Of a stretch of DNA of 64,000 nucleotides, positions 12,406 to 25,838 are shown piece by piece (position 1 is the first letter of the stretch; the number at the start of each line of letters is the position of its first letter). The DNA comes from Bimastos eiseni. Taxonomy: Eukaryota > Annelida > Clitellata > Crassiclitellata > Lumbricidae. Made by a program: the position numbers and the translations under genes. Location of the stretch: assembly GCA_959347315.1 (NCBI GenBank), contig OY365810.1, positions 23,341,906 through 23,405,905 on the forward strand. The letters run 5' to 3'. The notes under the pieces are model-generated. The model ran no database searches. It saw only the letters and a program-made list of their open reading frames with translations, and had not been told where the DNA came from.

Positions 12406-12899
12406 TGCAGCATTAGACATTAATTTCCAGGGTAACACTCCCGACTCCGCAGTCCTGATTAAAGGAAAGAGTTGAGAGCAATTGGGAAGGGAATGCAGGA
12501 AATACATGTGCAGTAGGGACGGGGTAAGCAGAGATATGAAGGGGATGACACAAGGGAGAGAGATAGGGATAGAGAAGCGGAGAGCACAGGGATGTGAGGG
12601 TAGAGGATTTCCCTCGTCTTGATTTGGCCTCTGGGCTCTGTCTACGGGTCTGCCCATATACACGTGTATGTAGTGACCTTCCAAACAGATTCTGTATGAG
12701 AGACAACAGGATTCGTTTATCTCGGTTCGTTTTTAAGGAACTTATTCCATACTGCTTTTTTTCCAATCCTATGGCCGTTCTGACGACGCTGCAATATCTA
12801 TTTTTTGCACTTGTGGTAAAATATGTAAACTGGTAAAATGTGTGAAAGATCTATGCCTAATGTGCCCTTCAGCCTAGACCGCATGAAGATCAGCAACCA

Positions 12900-14160
12900 A
12901 GTAAGACTTCGATGAGAATTCACAACTTTCGACAAAAGTAACCTTGACACGGCATTATCTTAGCAGTAAACACGCGTCTGCAAATAAAAAAAATATGTGT
13001 CCCTTTGTTTGGTGGTTGAGTGGAATTGGATGGCTGCCTACACACTCAGACCTTTTCTATTTAATCGATCGATGACACTCTACTGCTTAGGTAAACCAAG
13101 ACCTTCCAAACAAAATAACTCGTGCAGTCAATGGCGAATGGTGACGTTACTCAATGCGTCCGACCACAATTGAGTTGACGACCTGATAAAACTGGACAGA
13201 ACTTGTTGACCTTCCTCCCAACAACATAAATTAACGCCAATGCACCTCCTGCGGTGAGATAATTTTATTAATTGGTATCGACTTCGCAGTTTGGTCTCTC
13301 GAGACAATTTTTTATGTGAATTTACGATCAGACGGCGGACGAATACGAGGCGCACTAATTAGTCTAACATCGACAGCACTTAAGTAGCCTATACGTGATT
13401 GTCTGTAAATCAGGCTTAGGCCTATATCCCACTGAGCAAGTCGTTGCTTGAGCTGGACGTTTTTGCAGCCTGGTCCCTGGAGTCTGCCCTCCCCGCCACC
13501 TGCTCAACCTGAAGTAGTTTCACGCGAAATTCTTAATTACCTGTTGGCACAATGTAATAATACCCGAAGTGCTGGTATGTTTACAGGCCTCACAATAAAT
13601 AATGGCCATATCAAAGTCGGTTGACACCGTCGCTTTACAGCAAATGATCCTCAAGTGTCTAGCGCTTGATAAGTGTGCTAATGGGTGCTAATGGGAACGT
13701 ATAAATAAACGCATTTATATATATGTATATGTATGCGCATATGTTTAGATGTTTAGGGATATATATATATATATATATATATTGTATATTATGTATTAAA
13801 CACATCAATGTATTTCAAATTTCTGACAATTATATATAGGCTATGTACAATTACAATTTTGTTGTAGAGATATATATTGCTATAACGGCTCATTTGCAGT
13901 AGTCTGGCTATAAAGAATGCGCTTATATATACGTGCATCCTACTTAATCCTACGTATTAGGATCACAAAACATGGAGTATATATATATATATATATATAT
14001 TGTGGACCTACGCGATCGTTATGGTGGGCCAGAAGTCGATCGACTTTGAGGAGGTCGTCTTCGTCGTCGCTAGGGACTTGGATAGATGACCGACGACATG
14101 GGCCTATGAAGCCTAAGTCTATAGACATAATGATTATAGGCCTGTGCACGCGTTTTTGTG
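12900..14160. other. Spacer upstream of the STPG4-like gene
   Basis: No exon recognised. It holds two (AT)n microsatellites, 13759-13782 and 13978-14000, and several aggcct-type words. Promoter elements for the gene starting at 14221 probably lie at its right end, but I cannot name any. Confidence 0.4.
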
Positions 14161-14220
14161 TGCTTTAGGCGAAACGACGACACTATCGTTTGCTTTAGGC
14201 TGCGCCGTAAAAGAAGGAAA

Positions 14221-17200
14221 ATGTACAATTACTCCTCTGGAAGACGCAGGTATAGGCAGCAGTCGAAAGGAGATGAGGAAAATGTAAGTATCATTTACTA
14301 TAAAGACCCATAAAAATAGGATTTAGTCCTATCATTGGCGTAATAATGAACATATTTAACAGTTGCTTTGATTAAAATTCACATTGTGTAGCATTGTTAG
14401 ATTATGTATTAAACTATTGATAGAACACAACATATATGATTAAAGCACTTATACATAGGCCTAGTCAGGACCGTTGAGCTATAATTGCGCCCTGTGCGTA
14501 GCATCAATTTGGCGCCCCACATTTTGAAAATAGTGCATTTTATGGAATAATATGTTATTCCATCCTGAAATTTGCGCCCTTTCCAAATTTTCGGCATGGG
14601 CGTAGGCCCCCCTGCCCCTTCGGTACGACCCTGGGCCTAGTTCAAACAGATCTATTCTTATCAGGGTTGTGCAAACATGTTTTTTTCGCTTTTTTAGGAT
14701 TTTAAACTTACAAAAACAAATAGCAATAGATGTATATAGTATTGGTTTTTATTTTTTCAAATTTTCTAATATTACCCTCAGGCCTATTACTAATTGTAAC
14801 TTATTCAGTTGAAAATCAAAACAAATTAATTATTAAAACGAGTTGGAGCTCTTTATTCGTTCTTTATTCGTGCCTTTTTCTCGCTATTTTTCATTATCCT
14901 TTGGATTTTGCCACACATTTTTTTTTACAAAACCATTAGCGAATAAGCCTGCAGTTGTGACAAGTTCAAAAGATAATCAAAAATATCAAAACAAAGAAGC
15001 AGCAAAACAAAAAAAATTAACGTAACAACTATAATAAAATTTTTGGACCTATGATCCTTATGAGGCATAGGATATAGGAGTCATTTGTCGTTACTATATT
15101 CATCGTAGACCCTGCTTAACATATCAACATCTATTTTAAATGTGCTAAAGGCATACAATATTGCACCAGTTTAACAGTTATAGTTACTTCACAGGTAGGC
15201 CACCCATAAACTGCGCTTGAAAATCTGGTAGGCCTATGGGCCTAAGCATAAGCCTATTCCAGATGCTTAGGAATTCATATCAGAATCGAAGCTTAACGCA
15301 TATTTTTTTTATAACTTTATCCTATTTCGCTGATTGTCGCATCCTGTTCCTGCAATAACTAGTATCGTCCGCCTTCTTAATTTGTCTCAAACTCACGGAA
15401 TCGGAATGGAATTTTAATTAGGGTTATAACACGTTCATAAGCGGTTTGTCTCCCGAAGGTAGCTAACTGCAGAGATTTAAATCTGAGGCTATAGCACTGT
15501 CCTCAACCTACACGGGGGGGAGATCAATTCCTTCATAATATTGATTAAACGGCTATGTCAAGGCCACTCGGTCGCTGTAGATAAAAAACGCGTACATAAA
15601 TATGCATCTACACACGTAGATGTATTGTAGAGCTATACAATAGGTCTACAATACAACTGTTTTTTTTATATCACTCTTCTTACAGTTTAGCTCAGAAGTG
15701 TACACACGTCTCGACGGAGCAACTGCAGTTGTATGCGAATTAAGGACTTGCTCATATGCTCAAAGTTCCTACACAGTGACGCTTCGGACGAGAGTCGAAC
15801 CCACTCACTCAGCGCACACTGAACGCTAAGGGCCGACCGCCATGCCACACATACCCTATGGGCCTAATATAGCTACCTTCTTTAGGCACACAATAGGGGG
15901 TAAACCTACCATATGCTCGCCTTAGTTTAAACACCGCCACTTACCCAAAAAAATATATACATATACGGCCTATGCATGCCATTGTTAATCATAATACAGC
16001 TGTAAAAATAATGTAGGCCCATATTGTGTGCATGCTTAGGCCTATAGGCCTATATGTCTGATTTTCTTGGCGACAGGAACCGATTTCAGATCGAGAATCA
16101 TGGTGGCAATATTACCTACGGGTGAGTAAACCTTGATATAGGTCCTTATATATATAGGGCGTATACCTTTCTCGGTCATTTTACCGGGCTCTGATCTCCA
16201 TCGGACAACCCTTTGGATAGCCCCTCTGGTTCTACGCAGCCCTTGGAAATAAGCTGGTGCGCTGAAAATTGGCTTGCGAGTGGCGCTTTCGAAGTTTGGA
16301 GATTACGATTGCGGTGCTTGCCCATGCAGCTAGAGTTTGCTGGCAACTATTATTATTGAAGCCATCTTTAAAAGTATTATAGCTTGATTGATTTGTGATT
16401 GATTGGCCTCCACCCAATAGGCCTACATTTCGTTCTCCTTAACTTTCAAACTTTTTTATTCTACACAGCTTATGTGTCAGATTTTACGTAATAGTTTCAG
16501 ATGACGAATAGAAAACTGCTAGGCAACATTAAATTCAGATTATAATGAGCCAATAGTTCATTCTGCGCCATGATTCAGAACCTGTACTATGCGTGTGGGT
16601 TACGATACAAGGGCAAGTGTCCCAGGCCCGCATGGGCCTGGGACACTTGCGCCACATGTGCTCTTTATGGCAACACGGGAATGGACCATGAAAAATTGAT
16701 GTTTTCTGTGGACTCTGCATGCAGGACACTCCAGTGCCTGGAACGTATGAGACGGTGGACTTCGTAGCGGAGGGGCAAAGGAGACCCGCCACCTACAGCT
16801 TCAAATCGGTCGGAAGAAATCGTGACCTTCAGCGTTGCAACGGAAAGGGCGAAGTGTTGCTGCCCGGTGCATATCATTTTCAGGACATGTACGAAAGGTA
16901 TAAGCCCATAATCCGCACGAGCAGCTGTTTACACAAACAGGCCTTCTCTGTGTATGATTTGTCCTGAGAGACAATCCAAAGACAGCTACATGTATGTAGT
17001 ATGTAGTATGTATATACGCCCGTGTAAAGAGAAGATTTCTCAAAGATCATGACATGAAATCAAGTCCATTCAACCGTGTAGGCCTACGTCCTTTAACCTA
17101 TTATTCGACGAACCTCGCATTACGTTTTGAGAAATGTTAAAAGTAGAATAGACAGTGATTGGTTGTGCGTGAATCTTTTAGCTATTAACATGTCTTCTGC

Positions 17201-20200
17201 CCAAATGCCACCTTGTGGTTGCTGCGAGACTTGGAAATATAGGTCTGATCGATATAAGTTAAGATGACAACGCATCGATTGCTTTATATGCACGAAAAGA
17301 AAATATGCTATAGTATACTATACGTCTGATTGACAAAATGTAGTTAGAACATGATCTGTCTTTGGATGGAAAGGTTGAAAGGTGACCGATCAACATACGG
17401 CTTCAGAAATACTCCAAGGAGTACGGCAGAAGTACAAACTTCAGTTCACGACAAGGTATGTAGGCCTAATGCTCGTTTCAGGTAGCATGTATATGCGATT
17501 GCAAGGAACTGCGAAGTTGCAATTCAGGCCTAAGAGCAGCATAATATACGCATGCAGGACTGTATGTACATATAACAAAGTATAGGCCTATATGCACACA
17601 CACAAACACACATACACACACACACACACACACACAATAATAGCCTTAATAGACCTACTTAAATATAGGTATTGGGTGTGTGCTGCATGTGTGTGTGTTG
17701 TGTGCGTGTGTATGATTCTGATGTCAACGCAAGAACTGTTATAGGCCTATTAGACATAGGCCTATTACTAGGGCTGAGGTCGATCCATGGCACCGCTCTA
17801 GACTTCGGCATAGTCTCGGCCCAGCATCCCATGCGTTCAGTACTTTAGGGCATAATCAATACTTTTTCCGGCGGAACGCGTCGGAACGACGTTCAGGCAC
17901 CTTTTCCAATTATTACATAAATAAATGTGTGATTGTGCAAAAACTCTGGAATTTGATATAAAACTTTGCAATTGTAATGTTTACAATCTGAAGTTTTCAA
18001 GTGAATCAAGTAAGTAGGCCTATTATATAGTGTGATCATTGTGTCCTAAAAATTATTTTATTTGGTAGCGAATTTTAGCGTAACTTCGTTCGACAATACA
18101 GATGTGCGTTCCGGCACATTTTTCTAAGAAAAAGGACTGTGCCTATAAGTTCTATATGCAAACGAATCAATCCTGCAAGGTGATAATTTATAAATCGGCA
18201 CACTATGCTTGCTTTTAAAGTTAAAAGAACGCTCACGTTTGCTTGACGGAAAGTTGCTGACCACCGAAGTTTTGAGGCAAAAGTAAGACCTGCGTAGGCC
18301 TACTCCTAGGTTTAGGAGTCTATTATCAATTCAGCAATATTCCACATCAGTAGGTCTATACATTTATAAATCACCCCAGCATAGAAATGCAGACATTACA
18401 GTTCCGATAGTTTGAAAGATAAGCTCGATTGCTTTTAGAGATTTGCAACAGGAATATTTTAGTTTAGGCTATCCATTATCCCATCCTTTGGCAGTCTTGC
18501 GTGTAGACCTTATATTATCTGTTGCTGTGACATAGGCAGCTGCCTTGGGTCCAGGTTCCTATGAAACACAAGTCTACGATAGCACAGGCAGCGATAAATC
18601 ATCGACTAAGTAAGTCGAAGCCCAACATTCCTTGTTTCTCTTAATCAATATTTAGATTCTAAGTCATATTATTTCGCATTCGTAACTTCGTTTATATAAA
18701 TTATTATAAGCCTACGTTAGCCCAACATTCGCTTTAGCTGCGCAGTGCGCATGATCACCGGTGCTAAGCCTCTTCTTCTATTGTACGTCAACAGCAGGGC
18801 CTGAGTGGGCCAATCCTAATGTGGAGATATATATCTTTTATCGACGTATATTATTATAATTGACTCTAAAGCTTAGAACTGTATACTTGGCCGTTGGTCT
18901 ATTTATAGTGCATTTAGAAGAGGCAGCATAAACTGAGAGGAGAAATGGGGACGACAGAGGAACAGAAAGGAACGTAAAGGAACAGCCAGAGGCCTGGGTC
19001 TGGTATATAGATCTAAAGAACGAATATGGTTGCAGCATGTAGGGAGCAGCAATTATCGGCTACTGTGAGACATGATAATCGTAATCGTAATCGTAATCTC
19101 CAAACTTCTAAAGCGACATTTGAAGGCTAAACGTAGGGTACCAGCTTAATGGTTTGAGAGATCGCCTTGAAACGCCAAGAGTAGGTTGCGTGTTCGAGCC
19201 TCTCCTGCGACGATTGGGCCTACTGTGGTCTGCACCACCGATTGCTGCTGGCTCAATAACAATGGCGCATAATAAATGTCACACTGTCGCGCGAATGCTT
19301 TGCACCATTTCTGTCACGTTATTCTCATCGATTGCGTTAAAAATATATTTTCAGAAATTGGTTTTTCAAGTCGAATGTTCAACGGTTTCCTACTATTTAC
19401 TTTAAACCAGTGAGTCTTACACAATCTATAAAGTAGCTTCATCTTATGCCTTTGACAATCCAACATGAGGGCTCATAGGACAATGGGACCCGCATAGAGT
19501 CGACCCTATAAATGGGTCTCATCTTACATCTATTGACATCCTGAACAGGAGACGGAGGTCCTATTTCTGTGCCTGGGGATGAGTACTGTATAGGCCTACC
19601 CTGACGCGGAGAGCAGATGATCAGCTGGATCGAGTCTTGCTGTCCTCCCTAAGGTCAACCTTCACTCCAGATAAAATTGCAAAATGAGCGTAGGACGTGA
19701 TGGGCGCTTGTCATAGCTGCAGCACAGACTGCACGGTTACATTCGACTGCTGTAATACGTGTGATCATCCGCTCATACTAGGCCTACGTACGACTTGTAG
19801 AGTTGTCCTCTGGTCGGAACGACTGTGGGGTCACAATCGATATGTCGATATCTGAGGGTAAACTCTGTAGAAACATCTGCAGAATGGAGAAGTTCTCGAA
19901 AGTCAGTGCAAAAGGAGTTCAACTCTTCTGCACTAGTTTTCTCAACGAACAGAAGAATTAGGCCTACAGAAATGTTAAAAAATTCTACTTAACGAATAGA
20001 AAATTGCTGAAAATGCGTTCACTTCAACGAACACAGCTAGGCCTAATTACTGAATCTGTATGCAGCAACTGATCTGAATACGAGTAGGCCTAACGTCCTA
20101 TTTAGGCCTACACTAAATTTGTGCAAGTAGACGCGTTTACGCTATGCTGAAAGAGTGGAATTATGTCAACCAGTTTTTTTAGCTCTCACTTAATGGCTCA

Positions 20201-22336
20201 AGTTCAATAACGTGAAATCATGTGTGCATGTTGATATTGACGGTTGTTTGTTTGCACATTTACGTATGAGTTGGACGCGGGCTGCTATTAATTGATGCGT
20301 GTTAAATACCGCGAATCTGTCACGCTTTCGTCAGCCGCGTACGTGCTACGAGGATATTTGTGAGACGCGTACGAGCTGCGACGCTAAGGCTTGTGAATTT
20401 GCAAACCTAGCCATCGACCGAAATTATAAGAAAAAATAGTTTTACATCTGCCGAGGATGCCCCTCTCAGCTCTTGGCGCCCTGGAGCAATTGCTCCACTT
20501 CGCTCCATGGTTCTACGCCACCTCCCTCCTGCCTCCTCCCTTAGCAATGGCTACCAAGGGAGGAGGAGTCACCCGTTTGTGACGAAGTGTGACGAGGGGA
20601 TGGGGTTGACGAAATGTGACGTCACATCATCACATCAAACAAATAAATGCTTAATATTATTAAAAACTGTCACTCAATCAAATAAGTTTTTCTTAATCGA
20701 CAGTAGGCCTACATGTAACTGTTGCCACAATTTAACAACACTATTAACACTAATTATTATAATTGTATTCGTAAGTTATAGATTGTTTAATTTAACGTTT
20801 GGTGTCATTTTTGGGATTTTGGAAGTGAGGCAGCCATCAGCAGGAATCAATTATCCAGCCAAAACGCACAGGCCACGTGAGCTAATGGTTGTAAGCGCAA
20901 ATGAAGGAAATTGAAAGAAGGGATCTGACTGATACCTATTGAACAGGATGATGAGATCCAGGCCTTCCCTTCTGCGTGAAAGAAGTTTGGATTGTTTCAA
21001 GTTATTCTTATTAAACATTTTTTTTAAATGCAATGATTCTACCAGAGCTTTTCATCTCGTGAAATGCAAAATGAGTGTAATAGTTATACTTTCTCCATTT
21101 TCTTCGTTCTACTATACAGTATTAAGTATTTTTTACGTTATCATTACTTTTTAATATTTCTAAGAAAATTTACATATATTCTGGACAACAGGTTTTTTCG
21201 GGAGGAGGTCAAAGCTTTGTGACGCCATATTCGAGGAGTCGTGGCATTTGTGACGACGTGTGACGAAGGGGAAAGGGGTAAAAATTGTCCAAAATTGCAT
21301 GACGTCATTTATGGACGGCCTCTAATGGGTATGCTAACGGGAACTATACTTTTGTTCTCTTTTATTAAAATTGTGTGCTTCTGGTCTTTCTTTCCAGAAA
21401 GACGGAGTACCTCCGGGTAGTTATCTGCCAAAGAACAGACGATCATCGAGTGCAGACAGGACAGTACGTGGCACAAGTTGCTTTGTCTCGAAAACACCAA
21501 GGTTTACTCCATCCCACACGGTAAGAAATATAGTGACAACCAGACCAAGCTGCAGGCTTACTCAGTACAATATCCAGGTCAGCCAGCAATACAGTGGCTT
21601 TTTAAGACTGCAGATGCAAATGTTGTTGTCTAGGACTATTACCGCGTAGGCCTATTGCGTCAACGCATAGGGCATTTATAAGCAGAAATGTTGCGAGAAC
21701 ACTGAAGATAATGTAATGAAATTTTAATTTATATCTTCGAAAATTTCACAGCGCTCACCGTTACCCGTACCCGACCGGTTGCCGCGAGGTCATTTGCATG
21801 TATTAATTCTTAATAGGATTACATCTTGCTCACAAGGGGTCACAGCAGAAGAACAAGCAGGAGAAAGCAGAGGAGATCGGAGGCAGGAGGATGGAGAAAA
21901 GGAGAATGAGGATAAGGAAGAAGTGGAAGATGAGGAGGCAGAGCATGGCAATAGAAGAAGCAGGAGCAGAAAATTATCAGAAGGAGGAATATGAGGAAGA
22001 TGAGCTAGGAAGCGGGAAAACTTATTTGTTCAAGATTTACCAAGACCGGACTAGACTTTTCGGCTATGTGCTTTTGTGCAAGATTCACTTAACTTAGGCG
22101 TTATAAATAAGTGTAATAATAATAACAATGATAATCGTTGCGTTTTTTTGGAACACAGACTTTATCTGAGGTGCTATTGAATCGACTTTAGTTATTTGCC
22201 TTTATCTTTGATATTTATACAGAAGACGCCAGGACCAGGCGCCTATGAAAAGACCATTCAGTATCCAATGCCACCATCTGTCTACCAGATGGCAAGGGTT
22301 CATGGTGTCTTCTTTCAAAGCGATTTACATTTGTAA
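14221..22336 (+). CDS. STPG4: STPG4-like sperm-tail PG-rich repeat protein, 8 exons, 242 residues
   Basis: Exons: 14221-14283, 16077-16121, 16725-16897, 17374-17455, 18536-18609, 19355-19409, 21398-21520 and 22223-22336 (TAA 22334-22336). All introns are GT-AG, all phases agree, and the sum is 729 bp. The protein begins MYNYSSGRRRYRQQ. It carries the Pro-Gly motifs typical of STPG/SHIPPO proteins: VPGTYETVDF, LPGAYHFQDMYE, LGPGSYETQVY, VPPGSYLPKNRR and TPGPGAYEKTIQ. Between them lie partner segments such as YGFRNTPR, FFKSNVQRFP and FVSKTPRF. The family is linked to sperm flagella and ciliary microtubules; a structural or accessory role there is inferred, not shown. Length and motif order fit STPG4 best from memory; another STPG member is possible. 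The 55-bp exon at 19355 is the least certain, but it restores the phase exactly. A plus-strand AATAAA lies at 22638-22643. Confidence 0.85.
14284..16076 (+). other. Intron 1 of the STPG4-like gene
   Basis: Starts GTAAGT, ends GACAG. It contains several TAGGCCTA-like words. On the minus strand at about 15780-15850 a tRNA-like stretch carries the B-box phrase GGGTTCGACTC, probably a SINE head. No other gene is seen. Confidence 0.6.
15775..15855 (-). repeat. tRNA-like SINE head
   Basis: On the minus strand the segment reads as a tRNA-like unit with a good B box (GGGTTCGACTC) but a poor A box. It is likely a tRNA-derived SINE remnant rather than a functional tRNA, because a cloverleaf cannot be closed by eye. 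Confidence 0.4.
16190..16325 (-). repeat. Dispersed SINE-like repeat, family 1
   Basis: It shares GGCGCTTTCGAAGTTTGGAG and the flank CATCGGACAACCCTTTGGAT with the copy near 12280. It sits in intron 2 of the STPG4-like gene, opposite to the gene's direction. Confidence 0.6.
16613..16650. repeat. Perfect 17-bp inverted repeat (hairpin)
   Basis: The left arm GCAAGTGTCCCAGGCCC (16613-16629), a 4-nt spacer GCAT, and the right arm GGGCCTGGGACACTTGC (16634-16650) pair with no mismatch. It lies 74 bp upstream of exon 3 of the STPG4-like gene and would form a stable hairpin in the pre-mRNA. Confidence 0.95.
17593..17712. repeat. (CA)n and (TG)n microsatellites facing each other
   Basis: A (CA)n run at 17593-17636 is followed by a (TG)n-rich run at 17676-17712. 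Together they form an imperfect inverted pair within intron 4 of the STPG4-like gene. Confidence 0.85.
19060..19240 (+). repeat. Dispersed SINE-like repeat, family 1, with tRNA-like part
   Basis: It contains GTAATCGTAATCTCC, then AACTTCTAAAGCGACATT, then a tRNA-like section with AGCTTAATGGTTTGAGAG (A-box-like) and GTTCGAGCCTC (B box). This is the most complete copy of the family in the window. It lies in the intron before exon 6 of the STPG4-like gene. Confidence 0.6.
20480..21325. mobile_element. Candidate MITE or paired repeat carrying TGACGTCA
   Basis: Two related ends lie about 650-670 bp apart. Near 20555-20630 the order is GGGAGGAGGAGTCACC, TTTGTGACGAAGTGTGACGA, GGGGATGGGG, TGACGTCAC. 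Near 21198-21315 it is CGGGAGGAGGTCAAAG, TTTGTGACGCC, TTTGTGACGACGTGTGACGA, AGGGG, TGACGTCATTT. They run in the same direction, so this is either one element with direct subterminal repeats or two copies of a family. It lies in intron 6 of the STPG4-like gene. Confidence 0.45.
21850..22015 (+). repeat. Polypurine (GA-rich) tract
   Basis: About 165 bp almost entirely A and G on the plus strand, in the last intron of the STPG4-like gene. It gives a low-complexity Glu/Lys/Arg open frame that has no support as protein. Such tracts can adopt triplex DNA. Confidence 0.75.
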
Positions 22337-25025
22337 TAATTATGCACGAGTTAAATAGTTATAATTTATTTGCTATAATACATCTATACTACAGTAAAAA
22401 AGAAAAAAAACAGGCAAACAAACCATACACTGCTCTGTCTAACTGAACAGACGTTCTCAACATTGATTTTGGCTCCGCTGGTTATTGTTTTGTGCATGGC
22501 ACTATACAAGTTAACATTATTATCTACCATAGTAATTATTTCTCATTGTTTTCATTTAGGTTGATTAAGACAAAACACTACAAAAGAAACAAACAAAGCA
22601 TACATAAAGATAATTATTTTTATATTTCACTTGAAACAATAAAGAACATCAAAGAATTCATTTCTGTCAGGAATAGTCCACAACAGTGATTTCTATTTAG
22701 GAGTAAGCCCCATCTTCCTGTTTACTTTTGTCATAAAGGTTGCATTTATCCACAAACATGATTTTAAAGTGGAATTTACTTCATAGAAGTTTATGAACAG
22801 CACGACATTAATCACATTCAACACCAATGCTATCCTATCCACCAGCTACTGGTAGAGAGCATTAAAACAAAAACAGATTTAATACAATAAAAAAATATAA
22901 CCAAAAATTATCCAATCATTAAATTGTGTATGGTCCGCTAATGGAAACAATTTCAAAATAGGAATTATTATCTACAAATCTTTGAGTGCCTAGACCTCTA
23001 CACTAATTCGAACATTCAAACATTGGGTCAATTTGCTAAAGCATTAATTAATGCAAAATTGCACAGTTAACAACAACTAACAGCTATATATATATGATAA
23101 ACAAAATTTTTATTTAACTGGCAAATAATCAATAAAACATAACACAAAAAACTGATTGGTTTCCAAGATCTGAAGGCTTAGAGGTCAAGACCAGCCAAGT
23201 TGCTTGTAACTTAGTTCAAAATGCTGAAACCTATTTTACAAATAACGGATTATACATTGATTAGAAATAATTACACGGCTTGAAATATCTGTATAGATAT
23301 ATGCATAAGTATATTTTAAATAGAAAAAAACAACTTCACAAATAAGAAGCAGCAGACAGAAGTTAATACAGACCATTATGAGACATAGATGCTCACCTTC
23401 CAAATACTATCAAACTTCAATAATGTTTTTCAGATAAGTATTTCAATTGCAAAATAATAACAAGTAAAACACATATTGTAAAACAATGACAGGTAAAAGT
23501 CAAAGCACTGAAAAAAAATTCTCAATATTAAGAGACACGGACATCGCATCCTTTTCATGATAGCAGAAGAAGAAAAGCAGTCCCTTAAGGTAGCCCTCAG
23601 ACTGCCACGGAATTGAAGAATTAGCGACTTAATTTCTTAGCCTCAGCAAATAAGGGCCAGTGGTCAGTCCTTTCCTTGTCTTCCCACTGACCGTGTCCAG
23701 TCGGCATACTCGCTGTAGTTGAGTTGGCTAGGATACAGATGGAATAGAAATCACAAATGAAATGTCTGCCAAATGTTTCAACCACCGACCTCTCAATTGA
23801 CAGTCCAGCAGTCTACACTATTGAGCACACCACTTCTTAAAAGTTCTTTGGGCTCTATAAAAATGTTCTGACACAGTTACAATTGTTACAAGCACCAAAA
23901 ATTAAGAGCACAAAGTAATTCTACAAGTAAAATGTCAGTTTTGTCTGCACTGTGGAATTGCAACGTAAATGAGACGATCAACCTTCACAGCTTCTATCAC
24001 AACATTCCCTACTGAAATTTCATGATCGTGACAGAATAATTAGCATGCTGTAAGCAGCACTACAGGGTTCTGGCAAGTAAAGGCAGCAGCTCTTCTTTAG
24101 TTTCATCTGCTGCTCAGTTTGAACCAACACCTATAGTCTACCAATGCATAACAACATATGATGGAACTTCATGCTAAAACTCAGTTTGATATAATGTTAT
24201 TATTTAAACTACTACTTATAAAACTATCACCAGTACAACAGCTCTTACTACTACTATAGTGATAATAAGCCTGATTGAAACTTTAAATACAAATGATCAA
24301 TTTCACTACCGATCCTGGCACTTCTATGCAAATTGCTTCTTCAAACTAAATTTCTCTATACGCTGCACTTTCGTATGTGGATTGCTATCTGGCGTCAATC
24401 AACTCATTTGATCACAATCCTGTTCTTCCTTGGCAAGTTTAAGCTTAACAACAAATATTGCACTTCCTACTGAAAAATGCGCCTACTAGAAACGCTTAAT
24501 TCTCGGAAATAGGACGACTACAATTTCAAAGAGGAATTGTGTTTATGCACTCAGGGTGCATATCAGAGCTAGTTTCCGATCCAGTTTCACGTGCCTTGCG
24601 CCATCTGTGCGATAATAGTAGAGTAACGATGGTTTAGAACTTGCTTCTTGGAAATACTAATCAAGTTTATATTATTATGCACAAGAATGATCAAAATCAA
24701 AGCAGTAGAACATCAAAGTTAATAGATGTCAAAGTTTCAGTAAAACTTCTCTGTCGATTAAATGCAGAACGTCAGTTGCAAACGTGACGAAACGCAGATG
24801 GCAGTTTTTCACTCCATTATTCATTCCACTGATATTGTTGTCCGTGCTTCTTTGTAAGAGACTTTCAAATGTCGTCATGGTAATCTAGACAAAGAAATCA
24901 ACAACTAACACCATGAATGCAATGTGCAGCTGACACTGGTTCCCTAACAGATTCTACGTAATAATAATAATAATATTTGTTTAATGGGCGACCCATCCAT
25001 TGTGAGGGATTAATTCCAGCCTGAA

Positions 25026-25027
<2 letters not shown>

Positions 25028-25083
<56 letters not shown>
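25028..25083. repeat. (TA)n microsatellite
   Basis: About 56 bp of uninterrupted TA. Confidence 0.95.
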
Positions 25084-25086
<3 letters not shown>

Positions 25087-25259
25087 TTTCATTACAAACT
25101 GACAAACCACAGTATGATTACAAGCAGTATGAAAGAATGATGACAAGCTATTACAGGAGTCAAATCTAACCATCAGCAGAAATGCAAGGCCCACATTACG
25201 TTATACATCTCATTTCGACAAACACAACTGCCTAGCTAAAGATGGAATAGTCAACCTTA

Positions 25260-25345
25260 TGCGGATACGGGTCTCTAACTCAGGTCCTCAGCTCTGCGCT
25301 CCAGTGCGGTAACCCATACTCTACTGGCTCCCCCACAGAATTTAC
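25260..25345 (-). repeat. tRNA-like repeat, possible SINE
   Basis: On the minus strand the phrase GCGCAGAGCTGAGGACCTGA follows a stretch with a tRNA-like look. A related phrase (GCAGAGCTGAGGAACCAAGT) occurs on the plus strand near 54229, so this is a dispersed repeat. Confidence 0.35.
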
Positions 25346-25719
25346 CAGTACATTATTTACAACAGGTTCAGAAAAATGAATTTCAATACTTGGATTTCGT
25401 GCACATTTCAACTGAACATTGTATCGTAATCACAGGAAACTACACCAAACAGTGCTGTAGAAAGAGTCAGATTAGCATACAATATATTTAATGAAATAAT
25501 TAAGTGCTAAAACAAACCAGCATACAGTAAATTATTGCACATATACAGTCTAAACCTTTCTAATCCTTTCCACATCATAAATCATTAAATGACACCACAA
25601 ACTGGCAGATTCAAATAAAATAAGACAGTCAGACAAGCTTTGCTTTGAATTCTTCTTGAATCCGATAAGATTCAGTGTAAAACGTTTCCTTCTTCAATCA
25701 GAAAAGTCAGTCAGATAAT

Positions 25720-25838
25720 GCACCAATGTCAGATAATACACCAATGTCAGATAATACACCAATGTCAGATAATACACCAATGTCAGATAATACACCAATG
25801 TCAGATAATACACCAATGTCAGATAATACACCAATGTC
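25720..25838. repeat. 18-bp minisatellite, about 6-7 copies
   Basis: Unit AATGTCAGATAATACACC, nearly perfect. Because 18 is a multiple of three it yields an open frame of repeated MSDNTP on the plus strand, but no gene context supports translation. It lies 230 bp beyond the kinectin-like stop codon, inside its likely 3' UTR. Confidence 0.9.

Noticed and set aside
12349..12766. Two overlapping minus-strand frames of about 110 codons
   Set aside because: They lie over a SINE-like repeat and a purine-rich tract; low-complexity Ser/Pro/Leu composition.
15775..15855. A functional tRNA gene
   Set aside because: Good B box but poor A box and no closed acceptor stem by eye; SINE-like.
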